From Actinomyces sp. AC-20-1 (GTDB taxonomy: Bacteria; Actinomycetota; Actinomycetes; Actinomycetales; Actinomycetaceae): a stretch of DNA of 64,000 nt. Every line of letters starts with the position of its first letter. The stretch's first letter is position 1. Positions 16,901 to 25,936 of this stretch are shown here, one piece after another. Location of the stretch: assembly GCF_023369555.1 (NCBI RefSeq), contig NZ_JACJVC010000014.1, positions 1 to 64,000 of the forward strand, in the 5' to 3' direction. The position numbers and the translations under genes were made by a program. The notes below the pieces were generated by a model. The model made no database searches. It was given only the letters and a program-made list of their open reading frames with translations, and had not been told where the DNA came from.

Positions 16901-19900
16901 CTCGTCCGCTCCGCCCCCCACGTCCTGTGGAACGGGCACCTGACGACCAACCCGGCCCGTGTGCTCGATGACGGCGCCTACGATCTCGTCCACCGCCCCG
17001 ACGTCGCCGAGGACGCCTACGACCTCGACATCCACCTCGACACCCACTGGGACGCCACGCCCGGCGGTGAGGCGGTCCACGCCGTGCGCCGCCTCGTCGT
17101 GCCCCTGCGGCTGGCCGCCGCCTGGGACGGGGCCGCCCCCCTGGTGGACCCCGAGCGCATCAGCGAGACGATGAACGAGCTCCTGCGGGCCACCGCCGGC
17201 GTCGGCTCCGTCTCCGCCGCGGGGGACCGCATCGAGGCCCTGCCCCGGGTCGTGGCACCCGTCGAGGGCGCCGTCGACGCGCTGGGGCGCCCCACCACCC
17301 AGCCCTTCGGCACCGTCCAGGACTCCTTCACCCTGGCCGCCACCCTCGGCAGCGACCACGCCGCCGTCACGGCCGACGCCCTGCCCTCGGGCCTGAGCGC
17401 CGCCGGCCTCGTGCCCGACGCCCTCCTGGGCCCGTGCTGGCCCACCGTGTACGCCGCCCTCGGCTCCGTCGTCGAGGAGGGGATGCCGCTCATCGAGGGC
17501 CTGCTCGGCGCGGTCCACCTCGACCACACCGTGGACCTGCGCCGCCCGCTGGCGGAGCTGGCCGCCTGGGCGGGCCCGCAGGCGCGGGTGCGCGTGGACG
17601 GGTGGGTCGCCGCCCTGGAGGAGTCCAGCGCCGGGCGCGTGGTCGACGTGCGCCTGCAGCTGACCGACGCCTCGGGCGGTGAGCAGGACGGTGAGGTCAT
17701 CGCCCTCATGCGTGAGCGCTTCGCCATCCGCGGGCGCGCCCACGGCACGGCCGTGCCCTCCTCGCCCGAGCTCGCCGGCGGCACCGGCCGCGAGGTCGAG
17801 CCCGCCGCCCGCAGGCTCCTGCGCCGCGTGCGCGTGAGCGCACCGACGGACATGACCGCCTTCGCCCGTGTCTCGGGCGACTACAACCCCATCCACACGA
17901 GCGACCACGCCGCCAGGGTCGCGGGCATGAGCGCCCCGCTCGTGCACGGCATGTGGCTGTCCGCCACCGCCCAGCAGGTCGCCGCCTCCACCGGCGCCGA
18001 CGGCCAGCACCACGTGCTGGCCGGGTGGACCTACGTCATGCTCGGCACCGTCGAGCTCGAGGACGTCGTCGAGGTCTCGGTCGAGCGCACGGGCCTCGTG
18101 CGCGGCGGCGGCATGGCCCTGGAGGTCACCTGCCGCATCGGCGACGAGGTCGTCTCACGCGGCACCGCCGTCACCGTGGCCGAGCCCACCGCCTACGTCT
18201 TCCCTGGGCAGGGCATCCAGGCCCAGGGCATGGGCCTGGACGAGATGAGCGCCTCGAGGGCGGCCCGCCAGGTGTGGGAGCGCGCTGACGCGCACACCCG
18301 CGCCGAGCTCGGCTTCTCCGTCATCAACCTCGTGCGGGACAACCCGACCGAGATGACGGCCCGGGGCACCACCTACCGCCACCCCGAGGGCCTGCTCAAC
18401 CTCACCCAGTTCACCCAGGTGGCCCTGGCCACCGTCGCGATGGCCACCGTGGCACGCCTGGAGGAGGCCGGCGCGCTCGTCGAGGACGCCGCCTTCGCCG
18501 GCCACTCCCTGGGCGAGTACACGGCCCTGAGCGCCTACGGGCGCGTCATGCCGGTGGAGACGACGATCTCCATCGTCTTCCAGCGCGGCTCCACGATGCA
18601 CGGCCTGGTCGAGCGCGACGAGCACGGCGCCTCGGGCTACCGCATGGGGGCGCTGCGCCCGGTCATGGCCGGTGTCCGCGCCGAGGACGTCGAGTCCTAC
18701 GTCGCCGGCGTGGCCGAGGCCTCGGGCGAGTTCCTGCAGATCGTCAACTACAACCTCGCCGGCCAGCAGTACGCGGTCGCCGGCACGGTGAGGGGCCTGG
18801 AGGCCCTGGCCCGCGACGCGCGCGCCCGGGCCGAGGCGCGGGGGGCGAAGAACCCCTTCATGTACGTGCCCGGTATCGACGTGCCCTTCCACTCCGAGGT
18901 GCTGCGCCCCGGCGTGCCCGAGTTCCGTGAGCGCCTGCTCGCCCTCATCCCTGAGGACCTGGACCACGAGCGTCTCATCGGCCGCTACGTGCCCAACCTC
19001 GTCGCCCGCCCCTTCGCCCTCACCCGGGACTTCGCCGAGTCGGTCCTGGCGGTCGTGCCCTCCGAGCCCGTGCGCGAGGCCCTGGCGGACTGGCCCGCCC
19101 GCGCCGCCCGGCCGCGCGAGCTCGCCCGCCTGCTCCTCGTCGAGCTCCTGGCCTGGCAGTTCGCCTCCCCGGTGCGCTGGATCGAGACCCAGGACGTCCT
19201 CCTCCGCTCCCCTCAGCAGGGCGGGCTGGGCATCGAGCACCTGGTCGAGGTGGGCCTGGCGGCCTCGCCGACGCTGGCCAACATGGCGGCGCGCACGCTG
19301 CTCCTGCCGGCCCACGCCGGGCGCCGCGTCGTCGTGCACAACGCGCGCCGCGACGAGTCACGGGTCCTGGCCACGGACACGGACCCGGCGGTCGAGGAGG
19401 TCATGGACGACGCCCTGCCCGGGGCTCCCGCCGCGGGCACGGCGCCGGCTGCCCCGGCCGGCCCGGCCGCAGGCCCCGCGGACGCCCCCGCCGCGCTGCC
19501 CGAGCCGGCAGCCGAGACCTCACCGGCCGCCCCGGTGGAGCCCGCCGTCGCCTCCGGCCCGGTGGAGGACCTGCCCTTCGGCGCCACGGACGCGCTCACC
19601 GTCCTGCTCGCCCACGCCGCCCGCCTGGCCCCCGGCCAGATCGGCGCCACCGACACGACCGAGACCCTGACCAACGGCGTCTCCTCGCGACGCAACCAGC
19701 TTCTCATGGACCTGGGCACCGAGCTCCAGCTCGCCTCCATCGACGGCGCCGCCGACGCGGACATGCCCTCGCTGGCCGCCATCGTCGCCAAGGGGGCCCC
19801 CGGGTACAAGCCCTTCGGCCCGGTGCTCACCGACGCCATCCGCTCCGGCCTGGGCCGTCTGCTCGGCCCCTCGGGCGTGCGCGCCACCCGCGTGGCCGAG

Positions 19901-22900
19901 CGCGTGAGCGCCACCTGGGGCCTGGGGGAGGGCTGGGTCTCCCACGTCACCGCCGCCCTGTTCCTGGGCACCCGCGAGGGCGCCTCCGTGCGCGGAGAGG
20001 ACCTGGCGACCCTGGGCTCCTCGGCCCCGCTGGGCTCGGTCGGCGCGGTCGACGCCCTCATCGACAAGGCCGTCCAGGCGGTGGCCGCCGACCACGGCGT
20101 CGCCGTCGCCAAGCCCTCCGCCGGTGGGAGTGCGGGTGGGGCCGTCGTCGACTCCGCCGCCCTGGACGCCTTCAGCGAGACCGTCACCGGTGAGACCGGC
20201 GTGCTCGCGAGGACGGCCCGCACCCTCCTCGAGGCGCTGGGCCTGGCCGCCCCCGCCGGCGCCAGCGCCCAGGCCCTGGCCGAGGAGGAGGCGGAGGCCG
20301 CCACCACGCAGGCCCTGGTCGCCGCCGTCGACGCCGAGCTGGGCCCCGGCTGGCTCGCCTCCGTCACCGCGGCCTTCGACCCGCGCCGCGCCGTCCTCAT
20401 CGACGACCGCTGGGCCACCGCCCGCGAGGACCTGGCCCGTCTGGGCAACGGTGAGACGCCCCTGTCGCAGGCGCGCGAGCGACTGGCCCCCGCGCGCTTC
20501 ACCGGCCTGGGCCGGGCGGTGGCCGACCAGGCCGCCTGGTGGGCGCAGCGGCTCGAGGACGAGGGCGACGCCGAGCGCGCAGCCCTGGCCCGGGCCATCG
20601 GCGAGGCCGCCCGGACGGCCCCGGAGCCCGGCTCGGCGCAGGTGCGCTGGGCCGAGGACGTCGCCGTCGTCACCGGCGTGGCCCCCGGGTCCATCGCCGC
20701 GGCGGTGGTCGGCGCCCTCCTGGCCGGAGGCGCCACCGTCATCGCCACCTCCTCGCGCCTGACCCACGAGCGCCTGTCCTTCGCGACCTCGCTCTACCGT
20801 GAGCACGCCGCCGCCGGGGCCCGGCTGTGGGTCGTGCCGGCCAACCTCGCCTCCTACCGCGACGTCGACGCCCTGGCCGAGTGGGTCGGGCGCGACGAGG
20901 TCGTCACCTCAGGCGGGACCTCCACCCTCGTCAAGGAGGCCCTGGTCCCGACCCTCCTGTTCCCCTTCGCCGCCCCGCGCGTGTCCGGCACGCTGGCCGA
21001 CGCCGGCCCCGAGGCCGAGTCCCAGACGCGCCTGCTGCTGTGGAGCGTGGAGCGCACGATGGCGGCACTGGCGGCCATCGGCACGGACACCCACGTGGAC
21101 CACCGCCTTCACGTCGTGCTGCCGGGCTCGCCCAACCGGGGGACCTTCGGCGGCGACGGCGCCTACGGCGAGGTCAAGTCCGCCCTGGACGCCGTGGTCA
21201 ACCGCTGGTCCTCCGAGCGCGCCTGGGCGCAGCGCGTCACCCTCGCCCACCCGCGCATCGGCTGGGTGCGCGGCACCGGCCTCATGAGCGGCAACGACCC
21301 GCTCGTGGCCGCTGTCGAGGCCGCGGGCGTGCGCACCTGGGCGACCGAGGAGATCGCCCACGAGCTCCTGGCCCTGTGCCTGCCCGAGGTGCGCGCCGCC
21401 GCCGTCCAGGCACCGGTCGAGGCCGACCTCACCGGGGGACTGGGCGAGGGGGTCGACCTCGTGGCCCTGCGCGAGCAGGCCGCCATCGCCCAGGGCAGCG
21501 GGACGGACGGGGCGGCGGAGCCGGCCTCGGTGCCCGCCCTGCCCACCCCGCTCACCCCGGTGCAGCCCACCGCCCCCGGCTGGGGCGAGGTCACCACCGA
21601 CCTGGAGGACATGGTCGTCATCGTCTCCACCGGCGAGGTCTCCACCTGGGGAACCGCCCGTACCCGCCGCGAGGCGGAGCTGGGCATGAGCGGTGGCGAC
21701 GACGTCGAGCTCACCGCCGCGGGCGTGCTCGAGCTCGCCTGGGGCATGGGCCTGCTCACCTGGCAGGACTCCCCGGTGGCCGGCTGGTACGACACCGACG
21801 GCGAGCTCGTCGGCGAGGACGAGGTGCACGAGCGCTACCGTGACGAGGTGGTCGCCCGCTGCGGCATCCGCCAGTTCACCGATGACGGGGTCATCGCCCC
21901 TGAGGCCGAGATCGACGTCGCCGTCTACCTCGACACCGACATCACCCTGAGCGTGCCCGACGAGGCCACCGCCCGATCCGTGGCGCAGGCCGACCCCGAG
22001 CACACGCTCATCGCCGCGGACCCCGGCACGGGGGAGTGGACGGTCACCCGCCTGGCCGGCTCCCTCGTGCGCGTGCCGCGCCGGGCCGCGCTCTCGCGCA
22101 CGGTCGGCGGCCAGATGCCCACGGGATTCGACCCGCGCAGGTGGGGCATCCCCGCCTCGATGGTCGAGGGCATGGACCCCATCGCCTCGTGGAACCTCGT
22201 GACCGCGGTGGAGGCCTTCCTCGCGGCCGGGTTCACTCCCGCCGAGCTCCTGCGGGCCGTGCACCCCTCCGACGTCGCCTCGACGCAGGGCACGGGCTTC
22301 GGCGGCATGGAGTCGATGCGCAAGATGTTCGTCGGCCGGCTCCTGGACGAGGAGCGTGCCAGCGACATCCTCCAGGAGGCCCTGCCCAACGTGGTGGCCG
22401 CGCACGTCATGCAGTCCTACGTCGGCGGCTACGGCTCGATGGTCCAGCCGGTCTCGGCCTGCGCCACCGCCGCGGTCTCGGTGGAGGAGGGCTTCGACAA
22501 GATCGCCCTGGGCAAGGCGGAGGTCGTCGTCGCCGGCGCCATCGACGACATCTCGGTCGAGTCGGTCGTCGGCTTCGGCAACATGAGCGCCACCGCCGAG
22601 GCGGCCGCCATGCGCGCCAAGGGCATCTCCGACCGCCACTTCTCGCGGGCCAACGACCGTCGGCGCGGCGGCTTCGTCGAGGCCGAGGGCGGCGGCACGG
22701 TCATCCTGGCCCGCGCCTCGGTGGCCGCCCGGATGGGCCTGCCGGTCGCCGGCGTGCTCGGCTTCGTCTCCTCCTACTCCGACGGCGCCCACACCTCGAT
22801 CCCCGCCCCGGGCCTGGGCGCGCTCGGCGCCGGCCGCGGCGGCACACGCTCGAGGCTGGCCAGGGCGCTGGGGGCGCTGGGCGTGGAGGCGGACGACATC

Positions 22901-23542
22901 GCCGTCGTGTCCAAGCACGACACGTCCACCAACGCCAACGACCCCAACGAGTCCGAGCTGCACACCCGCCTGGCCCGGGCCCTGGGGCGCCGCGAGGGCA
23001 ACCCGCTGGTGGCGGTCTCCCAGAAGTCGGTGACCGGCCACGCCAAGGGCGGTGCCGCTCTGTTCCAGATCGCGGGCCTCACCGAGATCCTGGCCACGGG
23101 GGTCGCGCCCGGCAACGCCAGCCTCGACGTCGTGGACGCGCCGCTGGCCGAGGACGCCTTCTGGGTGTGGCCGCGCACGCCGATCTCGCTGCCCACGCGC
23201 GGCGGGGTGGTGCGCGCCGGCCTGCTCACGAGCCTGGGCTTCGGGCACGTCTCCGGGCTCATCGCGGTGGTCCACCCCGGGGCCTTCGAGGCGGCGCTGC
23301 GCCGGGCCGGGGGCCAGGAGGCGGTGGAGTCCTGGCTCGCCAGCGCGAACCGTCGTCTGGCGGAGGGCTCGCGCCGCCGCCGGGCCGGCATGATCGGGCG
23401 CGCCTCGCTCTTCGAGCCGGTGGAGGACCGCCGTCTGGGGGAGAAGTCACCCGGTCGGGACCCGCACGAGGTCGAGGCCGCCGTGCTGCTCGACCCCGAG
23501 GCCCGCCTGGGCGCTGACGGCGTCTACCACGCGGGACTGTGA
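13988..23542 (+). CDS. fas: Type I fatty acid synthase (multidomain)
   Basis: A 3184-residue single-chain synthase producing long-chain acyl-CoA. Domains in order: acetyltransferase (Ser155 in GHSQG), enoyl reductase TIM barrel (from about residue 445, MTPTTVDAEIVAAAANAG), hot-dog dehydratase (GDYNPIHTSDHAA, about 1297-1309), malonyl/palmitoyl transferase (Ser1507 in GHSLGE), an Ala/Pro linker, carrier domain (Ser1899/Ser1900 in TNGVSSRRNQL), ketoreductase (Tyr2393 and Lys2397 as YxxxK), and ketosynthase (Cys2825 in SACAT, His in KHDTSTN and KSVTGHAKG). This is the bacterial FAS-I order. The ATG at 13988 has a weak AGGACACGAGGA region before it; an ATG at 14048 is a possible alternative. The carboxylase genes precede it and acpS follows. 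Confidence 0.97.
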   Translation: MSDPTTTTTTGNQTPTTEDRMSSQPTTTRTTTAERLAQGEAYVLTLGGQATPWRATLSELASTDRDLAAGLVALDEAVCRLLAPVSTDLLVVTPRGARLLDNDATPLSPATAAADTADVSVPGILMAQHAVLSCLPAAGVNVLGEAAPAQVVGHSQGVLGVALLQALSSTVRGDRATDAGPGSLGSTVPAVVEVHALARLIGAAAARTTQRLGLGTTGTSTPMLSVRGVTRDVLDSVLARVPGLAGDHAVTVGVVNGRQAHILSGRPADLERVVTALEQAAARSAEDRRERRRGGAVLAPVTEFLATSVPFHTPLLSQAVADVVAWAGRCGIDTDLARDLAVAVLTDPVDWPALVTRALAAADARLVLDLGPGTVLARLTEAVVAGTGTGVVAAGTARALDELDRPGAAPATSVDRSRFAPRLTRLPDGRLTLSTAFTRLTGRSAVLLAGMTPTTVDAEIVAAAANAGYWAELAGGGQVTAKVLADNLASLEAQLEPGRTAAFNAMFMDRYLWNLQLGTQRLLSKARGAGTPIDGIVVSAGVPELDEAVELIERLHAEGFPYIAFKPGTVDQIRQVIAIAQAVPGAQVIMQVEDGHAGGHHSWEDLDTMLLATYDAVRAHENIVLVVGGGIGTPERAARYLTGAWARRYGTADAPVDGVMVGTAAMTALEARTNEDVKQLLVDTPGITEETQGAVDGWVASGASAGGMTSGLSHLRADLYEIDNSSARAARLIQVVAGDEQAVAAHRDELIAAMARTAKPYFGDVEAMTYLAWLTRYAELTVSPHEGRAATETDWMDEGWYDRFLDMLHRVEARLSPADHGRVPTLFEDHAAVLDCDAALAAVAEHYPAAATTLVEPADAAWFVDLCAKHPKPCPFVPVLDADILRRWGQDSLWQSQDPRYTADQVRIIPGPTAVAGITTVNEPIGHLLGRFESAAVEAVQAAGATEQAAAGRLGATAPAVSAAPVKDAGELVRSAPHVLWNGHLTTNPARVLDDGAYDLVHRPDVAEDAYDLDIHLDTHWDATPGGEAVHAVRRLVVPLRLAAAWDGAAPLVDPERISETMNELLRATAGVGSVSAAGDRIEALPRVVAPVEGAVDALGRPTTQPFGTVQDSFTLAATLGSDHAAVTADALPSGLSAAGLVPDALLGPCWPTVYAALGSVVEEGMPLIEGLLGAVHLDHTVDLRRPLAELAAWAGPQARVRVDGWVAALEESSAGRVVDVRLQLTDASGGEQDGEVIALMRERFAIRGRAHGTAVPSSPELAGGTGREVEPAARRLLRRVRVSAPTDMTAFARVSGDYNPIHTSDHAARVAGMSAPLVHGMWLSATAQQVAASTGADGQHHVLAGWTYVMLGTVELEDVVEVSVERTGLVRGGGMALEVTCRIGDEVVSRGTAVTVAEPTAYVFPGQGIQAQGMGLDEMSASRAARQVWERADAHTRAELGFSVINLVRDNPTEMTARGTTYRHPEGLLNLTQFTQVALATVAMATVARLEEAGALVEDAAFAGHSLGEYTALSAYGRVMPVETTISIVFQRGSTMHGLVERDEHGASGYRMGALRPVMAGVRAEDVESYVAGVAEASGEFLQIVNYNLAGQQYAVAGTVRGLEALARDARARAEARGAKNPFMYVPGIDVPFHSEVLRPGVPEFRERLLALIPEDLDHERLIGRYVPNLVARPFALTRDFAESVLAVVPSEPVREALADWPARAARPRELARLLLVELLAWQFASPVRWIETQDVLLRSPQQGGLGIEHLVEVGLAASPTLANMAARTLLLPAHAGRRVVVHNARRDESRVLATDTDPAVEEVMDDALPGAPAAGTAPAAPAGPAAGPADAPAALPEPAAETSPAAPVEPAVASGPVEDLPFGATDALTVLLAHAARLAPGQIGATDTTETLTNGVSSRRNQLLMDLGTELQLASIDGAADADMPSLAAIVAKGAPGYKPFGPVLTDAIRSGLGRLLGPSGVRATRVAERVSATWGLGEGWVSHVTAALFLGTREGASVRGEDLATLGSSAPLGSVGAVDALIDKAVQAVAADHGVAVAKPSAGGSAGGAVVDSAALDAFSETVTGETGVLARTARTLLEALGLAAPAGASAQALAEEEAEAATTQALVAAVDAELGPGWLASVTAAFDPRRAVLIDDRWATAREDLARLGNGETPLSQARERLAPARFTGLGRAVADQAAWWAQRLEDEGDAERAALARAIGEAARTAPEPGSAQVRWAEDVAVVTGVAPGSIAAAVVGALLAGGATVIATSSRLTHERLSFATSLYREHAAAGARLWVVPANLASYRDVDALAEWVGRDEVVTSGGTSTLVKEALVPTLLFPFAAPRVSGTLADAGPEAESQTRLLLWSVERTMAALAAIGTDTHVDHRLHVVLPGSPNRGTFGGDGAYGEVKSALDAVVNRWSSERAWAQRVTLAHPRIGWVRGTGLMSGNDPLVAAVEAAGVRTWATEEIAHELLALCLPEVRAAAVQAPVEADLTGGLGEGVDLVALREQAAIAQGSGTDGAAEPASVPALPTPLTPVQPTAPGWGEVTTDLEDMVVIVSTGEVSTWGTARTRREAELGMSGGDDVELTAAGVLELAWGMGLLTWQDSPVAGWYDTDGELVGEDEVHERYRDEVVARCGIRQFTDDGVIAPEAEIDVAVYLDTDITLSVPDEATARSVAQADPEHTLIAADPGTGEWTVTRLAGSLVRVPRRAALSRTVGGQMPTGFDPRRWGIPASMVEGMDPIASWNLVTAVEAFLAAGFTPAELLRAVHPSDVASTQGTGFGGMESMRKMFVGRLLDEERASDILQEALPNVVAAHVMQSYVGGYGSMVQPVSACATAAVSVEEGFDKIALGKAEVVVAGAIDDISVESVVGFGNMSATAEAAAMRAKGISDRHFSRANDRRRGGFVEAEGGGTVILARASVAARMGLPVAGVLGFVSSYSDGAHTSIPAPGLGALGAGRGGTRSRLARALGALGVEADDIAVVSKHDTSTNANDPNESELHTRLARALGRREGNPLVAVSQKSVTGHAKGGAALFQIAGLTEILATGVAPGNASLDVVDAPLAEDAFWVWPRTPISLPTRGGVVRAGLLTSLGFGHVSGLIAVVHPGAFEAALRRAGGQEAVESWLASANRRLAEGSRRRRAGMIGRASLFEPVEDRRLGEKSPGRDPHEVEAAVLLDPEARLGADGVYHAGL

Positions 23543-23580
23543 GCCTCATGCGACGCTGAGCCGCGCCGTGAGCGCACCGG

Positions 23581-23622
23581 GGCGGGGCCCGGACCGAGGA
23601 TCGACTCGGTCCGGGCCCCGCC
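23581..23622 (+). terminator. Perfect 18-bp hairpin after fas
   Basis: The arms 23581-23598 and 23605-23622 are perfectly complementary (starting GGCGGGGCCC) around the six-base loop GATCGA, 38 bases after the fas stop. There is no U-tract, as is common for actinobacterial terminators. acpS then has its own ribosome-binding site and a possible -10 (TAGTCA near 23655). Confidence 0.75.
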
Positions 23623-23692
23623 CCACGCGTGTGGCGTGCGCGCGCACGCCGTGCTAGTCATGTGCGTGGCAACCGCGTCGTGAGGAGGCACC

Positions 23693-24226
23693 ATGAGTGA
23701 TCCCCGCCTGCCCGAGGCACCCGTGCCGCCGGACTCGTGCGTGCTGGGCGTCGGCACCGACCTGGTGCACGTGCCCGCCTTCGCCCACCAGCTGACGATC
23801 CCCGGCACGGTCTTCGCCGAGCGGGCCTTCACCGCCCGCGAGCTGCGTGAGGCGCGTCGACGCTCGGACGCCACCGGCTCCCTTCAGGCGGAGCACCTGG
23901 CCGCCAGGTGGGCGGCCAAGGAGTCGCTCGTCAAGGCCTGGTCCCAGGCCGCCAACGCGCTGGCGGAGCGGGCGGTGCCCCCGGCCCTGGCCCCCGAGCG
24001 CCTCGACTGGCGCCAGATCGAGGTCATCGGCGACCGCTGGGGCCGCCCGGAGCTGCGGCTGACGGGCGAGGTGGCGGCCGCCGTCGAGGAGGGACTGGGC
24101 CGGGGGACGGCCACAGCTGGCCGCTGGCCGGTGTCCCTGACCCACGACGGCGACTGGGCCGCCGCCATCGTCCTGTGCACGCGGGCCGCCGCTGTTCCTG
24201 TCGCCGGTGGGGGCGGCGGCCGGTAG
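23693..24226 (+). CDS. acpS: Holo-[acyl-carrier-protein] synthase (4'-phosphopantetheinyl transferase)
   Basis: Attaches the phosphopantetheine arm of CoA to the carrier serine of the FAS. The 177-residue protein has the AcpS N-terminal motif GVGTDLVHVPAFA with the Mg-binding Asp and the second motif HLAARWAAKESLVKAW. It is longer than the usual 120-130 residues because of an insert after the second motif and a Gly/Ala tail. The ATG at 23693 follows GAGGAGG by five bases. Placement directly after fas, as in mycobacteria and corynebacteria, supports a dedicated role. Confidence 0.93.
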   Translation: MSDPRLPEAPVPPDSCVLGVGTDLVHVPAFAHQLTIPGTVFAERAFTARELREARRRSDATGSLQAEHLAARWAAKESLVKAWSQAANALAERAVPPALAPERLDWRQIEVIGDRWGRPELRLTGEVAAAVEEGLGRGTATAGRWPVSLTHDGDWAAAIVLCTRAAAVPVAGGGGGR

Positions 24227-24304
24227 GCTCGTCGCGCGGCGTCGACACGGGTGCCGGCGCGCCACGGGCCCGAGCCGGGCGGGACGTCACAGGAGAGGCC
24301 ACAC

Positions 24305-25798
24305 ATGGACCACACGACCACCCAGGACGCGGTCACCGACCTCCTCAGCCGCGTCCCCACCGGGATCTTCCTCAACGGCGAGTTCACCGAGTCCTCCTCC
24401 GGTGAGCGCTTCGACGTCCTCAACCCCGCCACGGGGGAGGTCCTCACCACGGTGGCCAGCGCCACCCCCCAGGACGCGGCCACCGCCATGGACCAGGCCG
24501 TGGCCGCCCAGAGGACCTGGCAGTTCACCTCCCCGCGCGAGCGCGCCGACATCCTGCGCCGCGCCTTCGAGCTCGCCACCACCACCTACCGCAAGGACCT
24601 GGCCCTGCTCATGACCCTGGAGATGGGCAAGCCGCTGGCGCAGGCCGACGGCGAGGTCACCTACGGCGCCGAGTTCCTGCGCTGGTTCGCCGAGGAGGCC
24701 GTGCGCGTGCGCGGCGACTACTTCCGCCTCCCCGAGGGCCACCTCCAGGCCGTCGTCGTGCGCCGGCCCGTCGGCCCCTGCCTGCTCATCACCCCGTGGA
24801 ACTTCCCCCTGGCCATGGCCACCCGCAAGGCCGGTCCCGCGCTCGCCGCCGGCAACGTCGCCATCCTCAAGCCCTCGAAGGACACCCCGCTCACCTCCCT
24901 GCTCTTCGCCCGGATCATGTCCGAGGCCGGGCTGCCCGCCGGGGTCCTGTCCGTCCTGCCCTCCGAGCGCAACCGCGAGATCACCGGACCGCTCATCCAG
25001 GACCCGCGTCTGCGCAAGGTGTCCTTCACCGGCTCGACCCCCGTGGGCCGGGCGCTGCTCAAGGAGGCGGCCGACAACGTCCTGCGCACCTCCATGGAGC
25101 TGGGCGGCAACGCCCCCTTCATCGTCTTCGAGGACGCGGACCTCGACGCCGCCGTCGAGGCCGCCCTCGTGACGAAGATGCGCAACATGGGCCAGGCCTG
25201 CAACGCCTCCGACCACTTCCTCGTCCACGAGTCCGTCAGCGAGGACTTCGGCCGCCGCCTGGCCGAGGCCCTGGCCGCCCAGCGCGTCGGCGACGGTACC
25301 GAGGAGGGCGTGGACATCGGCCCGCTCGTCTCGGCCCGTCAGCGCGACGCCATCGCCGCCATGGTGGACGGGGCGCTGGCCTCCGGCGCCCGGGCGCTCA
25401 CCGGCGGCCGGGTGCCCGAGGGGCCCGGCTTCTTCTACCCCCCGACGATCCTGGTCGACGTCGACCCGCGCACCGACATCATCCGCGAGGAGATCTTCGG
25501 CCCCATCGCCCCCATCGTGCCCTTCTCGACCGAGGAGGAGGTCATCGCCCTGGCCAACGACGACTCCGTGGGCCTGAGCGCCTACGTCCACACCACCGAC
25601 ATGGCCCGCGTCATGCGGCTGGCCGAGCGCCTGGAGTTCGGCATGATCGGCGTCAACTCCGCGACGATCTCCAACGCCGCGGCGCCCTTCGGCGGTGTCA
25701 AGCAGTCCGGCATGGGCCGTGAGGGCGGCAAGGAGGGCATCGAGGACTACCTCGAGACCGTCTACGTCGGCGTGCCCGCTCCCGACTTCCTGCCCTGA
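24305..25798 (+). CDS. Succinate-semialdehyde dehydrogenase [NAD(P)+] family
   Basis: Aldehyde dehydrogenase oxidising succinate semialdehyde, or a similar aldehyde, to the acid. The 497-residue chain shows PWNFPLAMATRKAGPALAAG (cofactor fold), LKPSKDTPLTS, FTGSTPVGRALL, the catalytic Glu in MELGGNAPFIV, and catalytic Cys299 in NMGQACNASDHF. The NASDHF context differs from the enterobacterial GabD motif and resembles GabD2-like actinobacterial enzymes, so substrate is less certain than family. The ATG at 24305 follows AGGAGAGG. No GABA transaminase is nearby; the next gene is a proline symporter. Confidence 0.85.
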   Translation: MDHTTTQDAVTDLLSRVPTGIFLNGEFTESSSGERFDVLNPATGEVLTTVASATPQDAATAMDQAVAAQRTWQFTSPRERADILRRAFELATTTYRKDLALLMTLEMGKPLAQADGEVTYGAEFLRWFAEEAVRVRGDYFRLPEGHLQAVVVRRPVGPCLLITPWNFPLAMATRKAGPALAAGNVAILKPSKDTPLTSLLFARIMSEAGLPAGVLSVLPSERNREITGPLIQDPRLRKVSFTGSTPVGRALLKEAADNVLRTSMELGGNAPFIVFEDADLDAAVEAALVTKMRNMGQACNASDHFLVHESVSEDFGRRLAEALAAQRVGDGTEEGVDIGPLVSARQRDAIAAMVDGALASGARALTGGRVPEGPGFFYPPTILVDVDPRTDIIREEIFGPIAPIVPFSTEEEVIALANDDSVGLSAYVHTTDMARVMRLAERLEFGMIGVNSATISNAAAPFGGVKQSGMGREGGKEGIEDYLETVYVGVPAPDFLP

Positions 25799-25804
25799 CC
25801 CGCC

Positions 25805-25859
25805 CCGGCACGTGGGCAGGGCCTGGTGGCCGACGGCGACTGACCCGTCCACGTGCCGG
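25805..25859. repeat. 11-bp inverted repeat between the dehydrogenase and putP
   Basis: CCGGCACGTGG at 25805-25815 and CCACGTGCCGG at 25849-25859 are perfect complements separated by 33 bases. Each arm contains CACGTG. It may act as a terminator stem or as a pair of operator half-sites for putP. Confidence 0.45.
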
Positions 25860-25936
25860 ACCAGCGGGCCCGGGCTCGGGCAGCGGCGCGATGTCGGCAT
25901 ATCCTTGGCGCTCCCCGAGTTCCCGCAGGAGGTCCC

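Noticed and set aside
13598-18013. A 1471-codon open frame antisense to the carboxyltransferase and fas genes
   Set aside because: It is a Gly/Ala/Asp/His-rich shadow created by third-position GC bias; no domain is recognisable, and the plus strand encodes the complete FAS.
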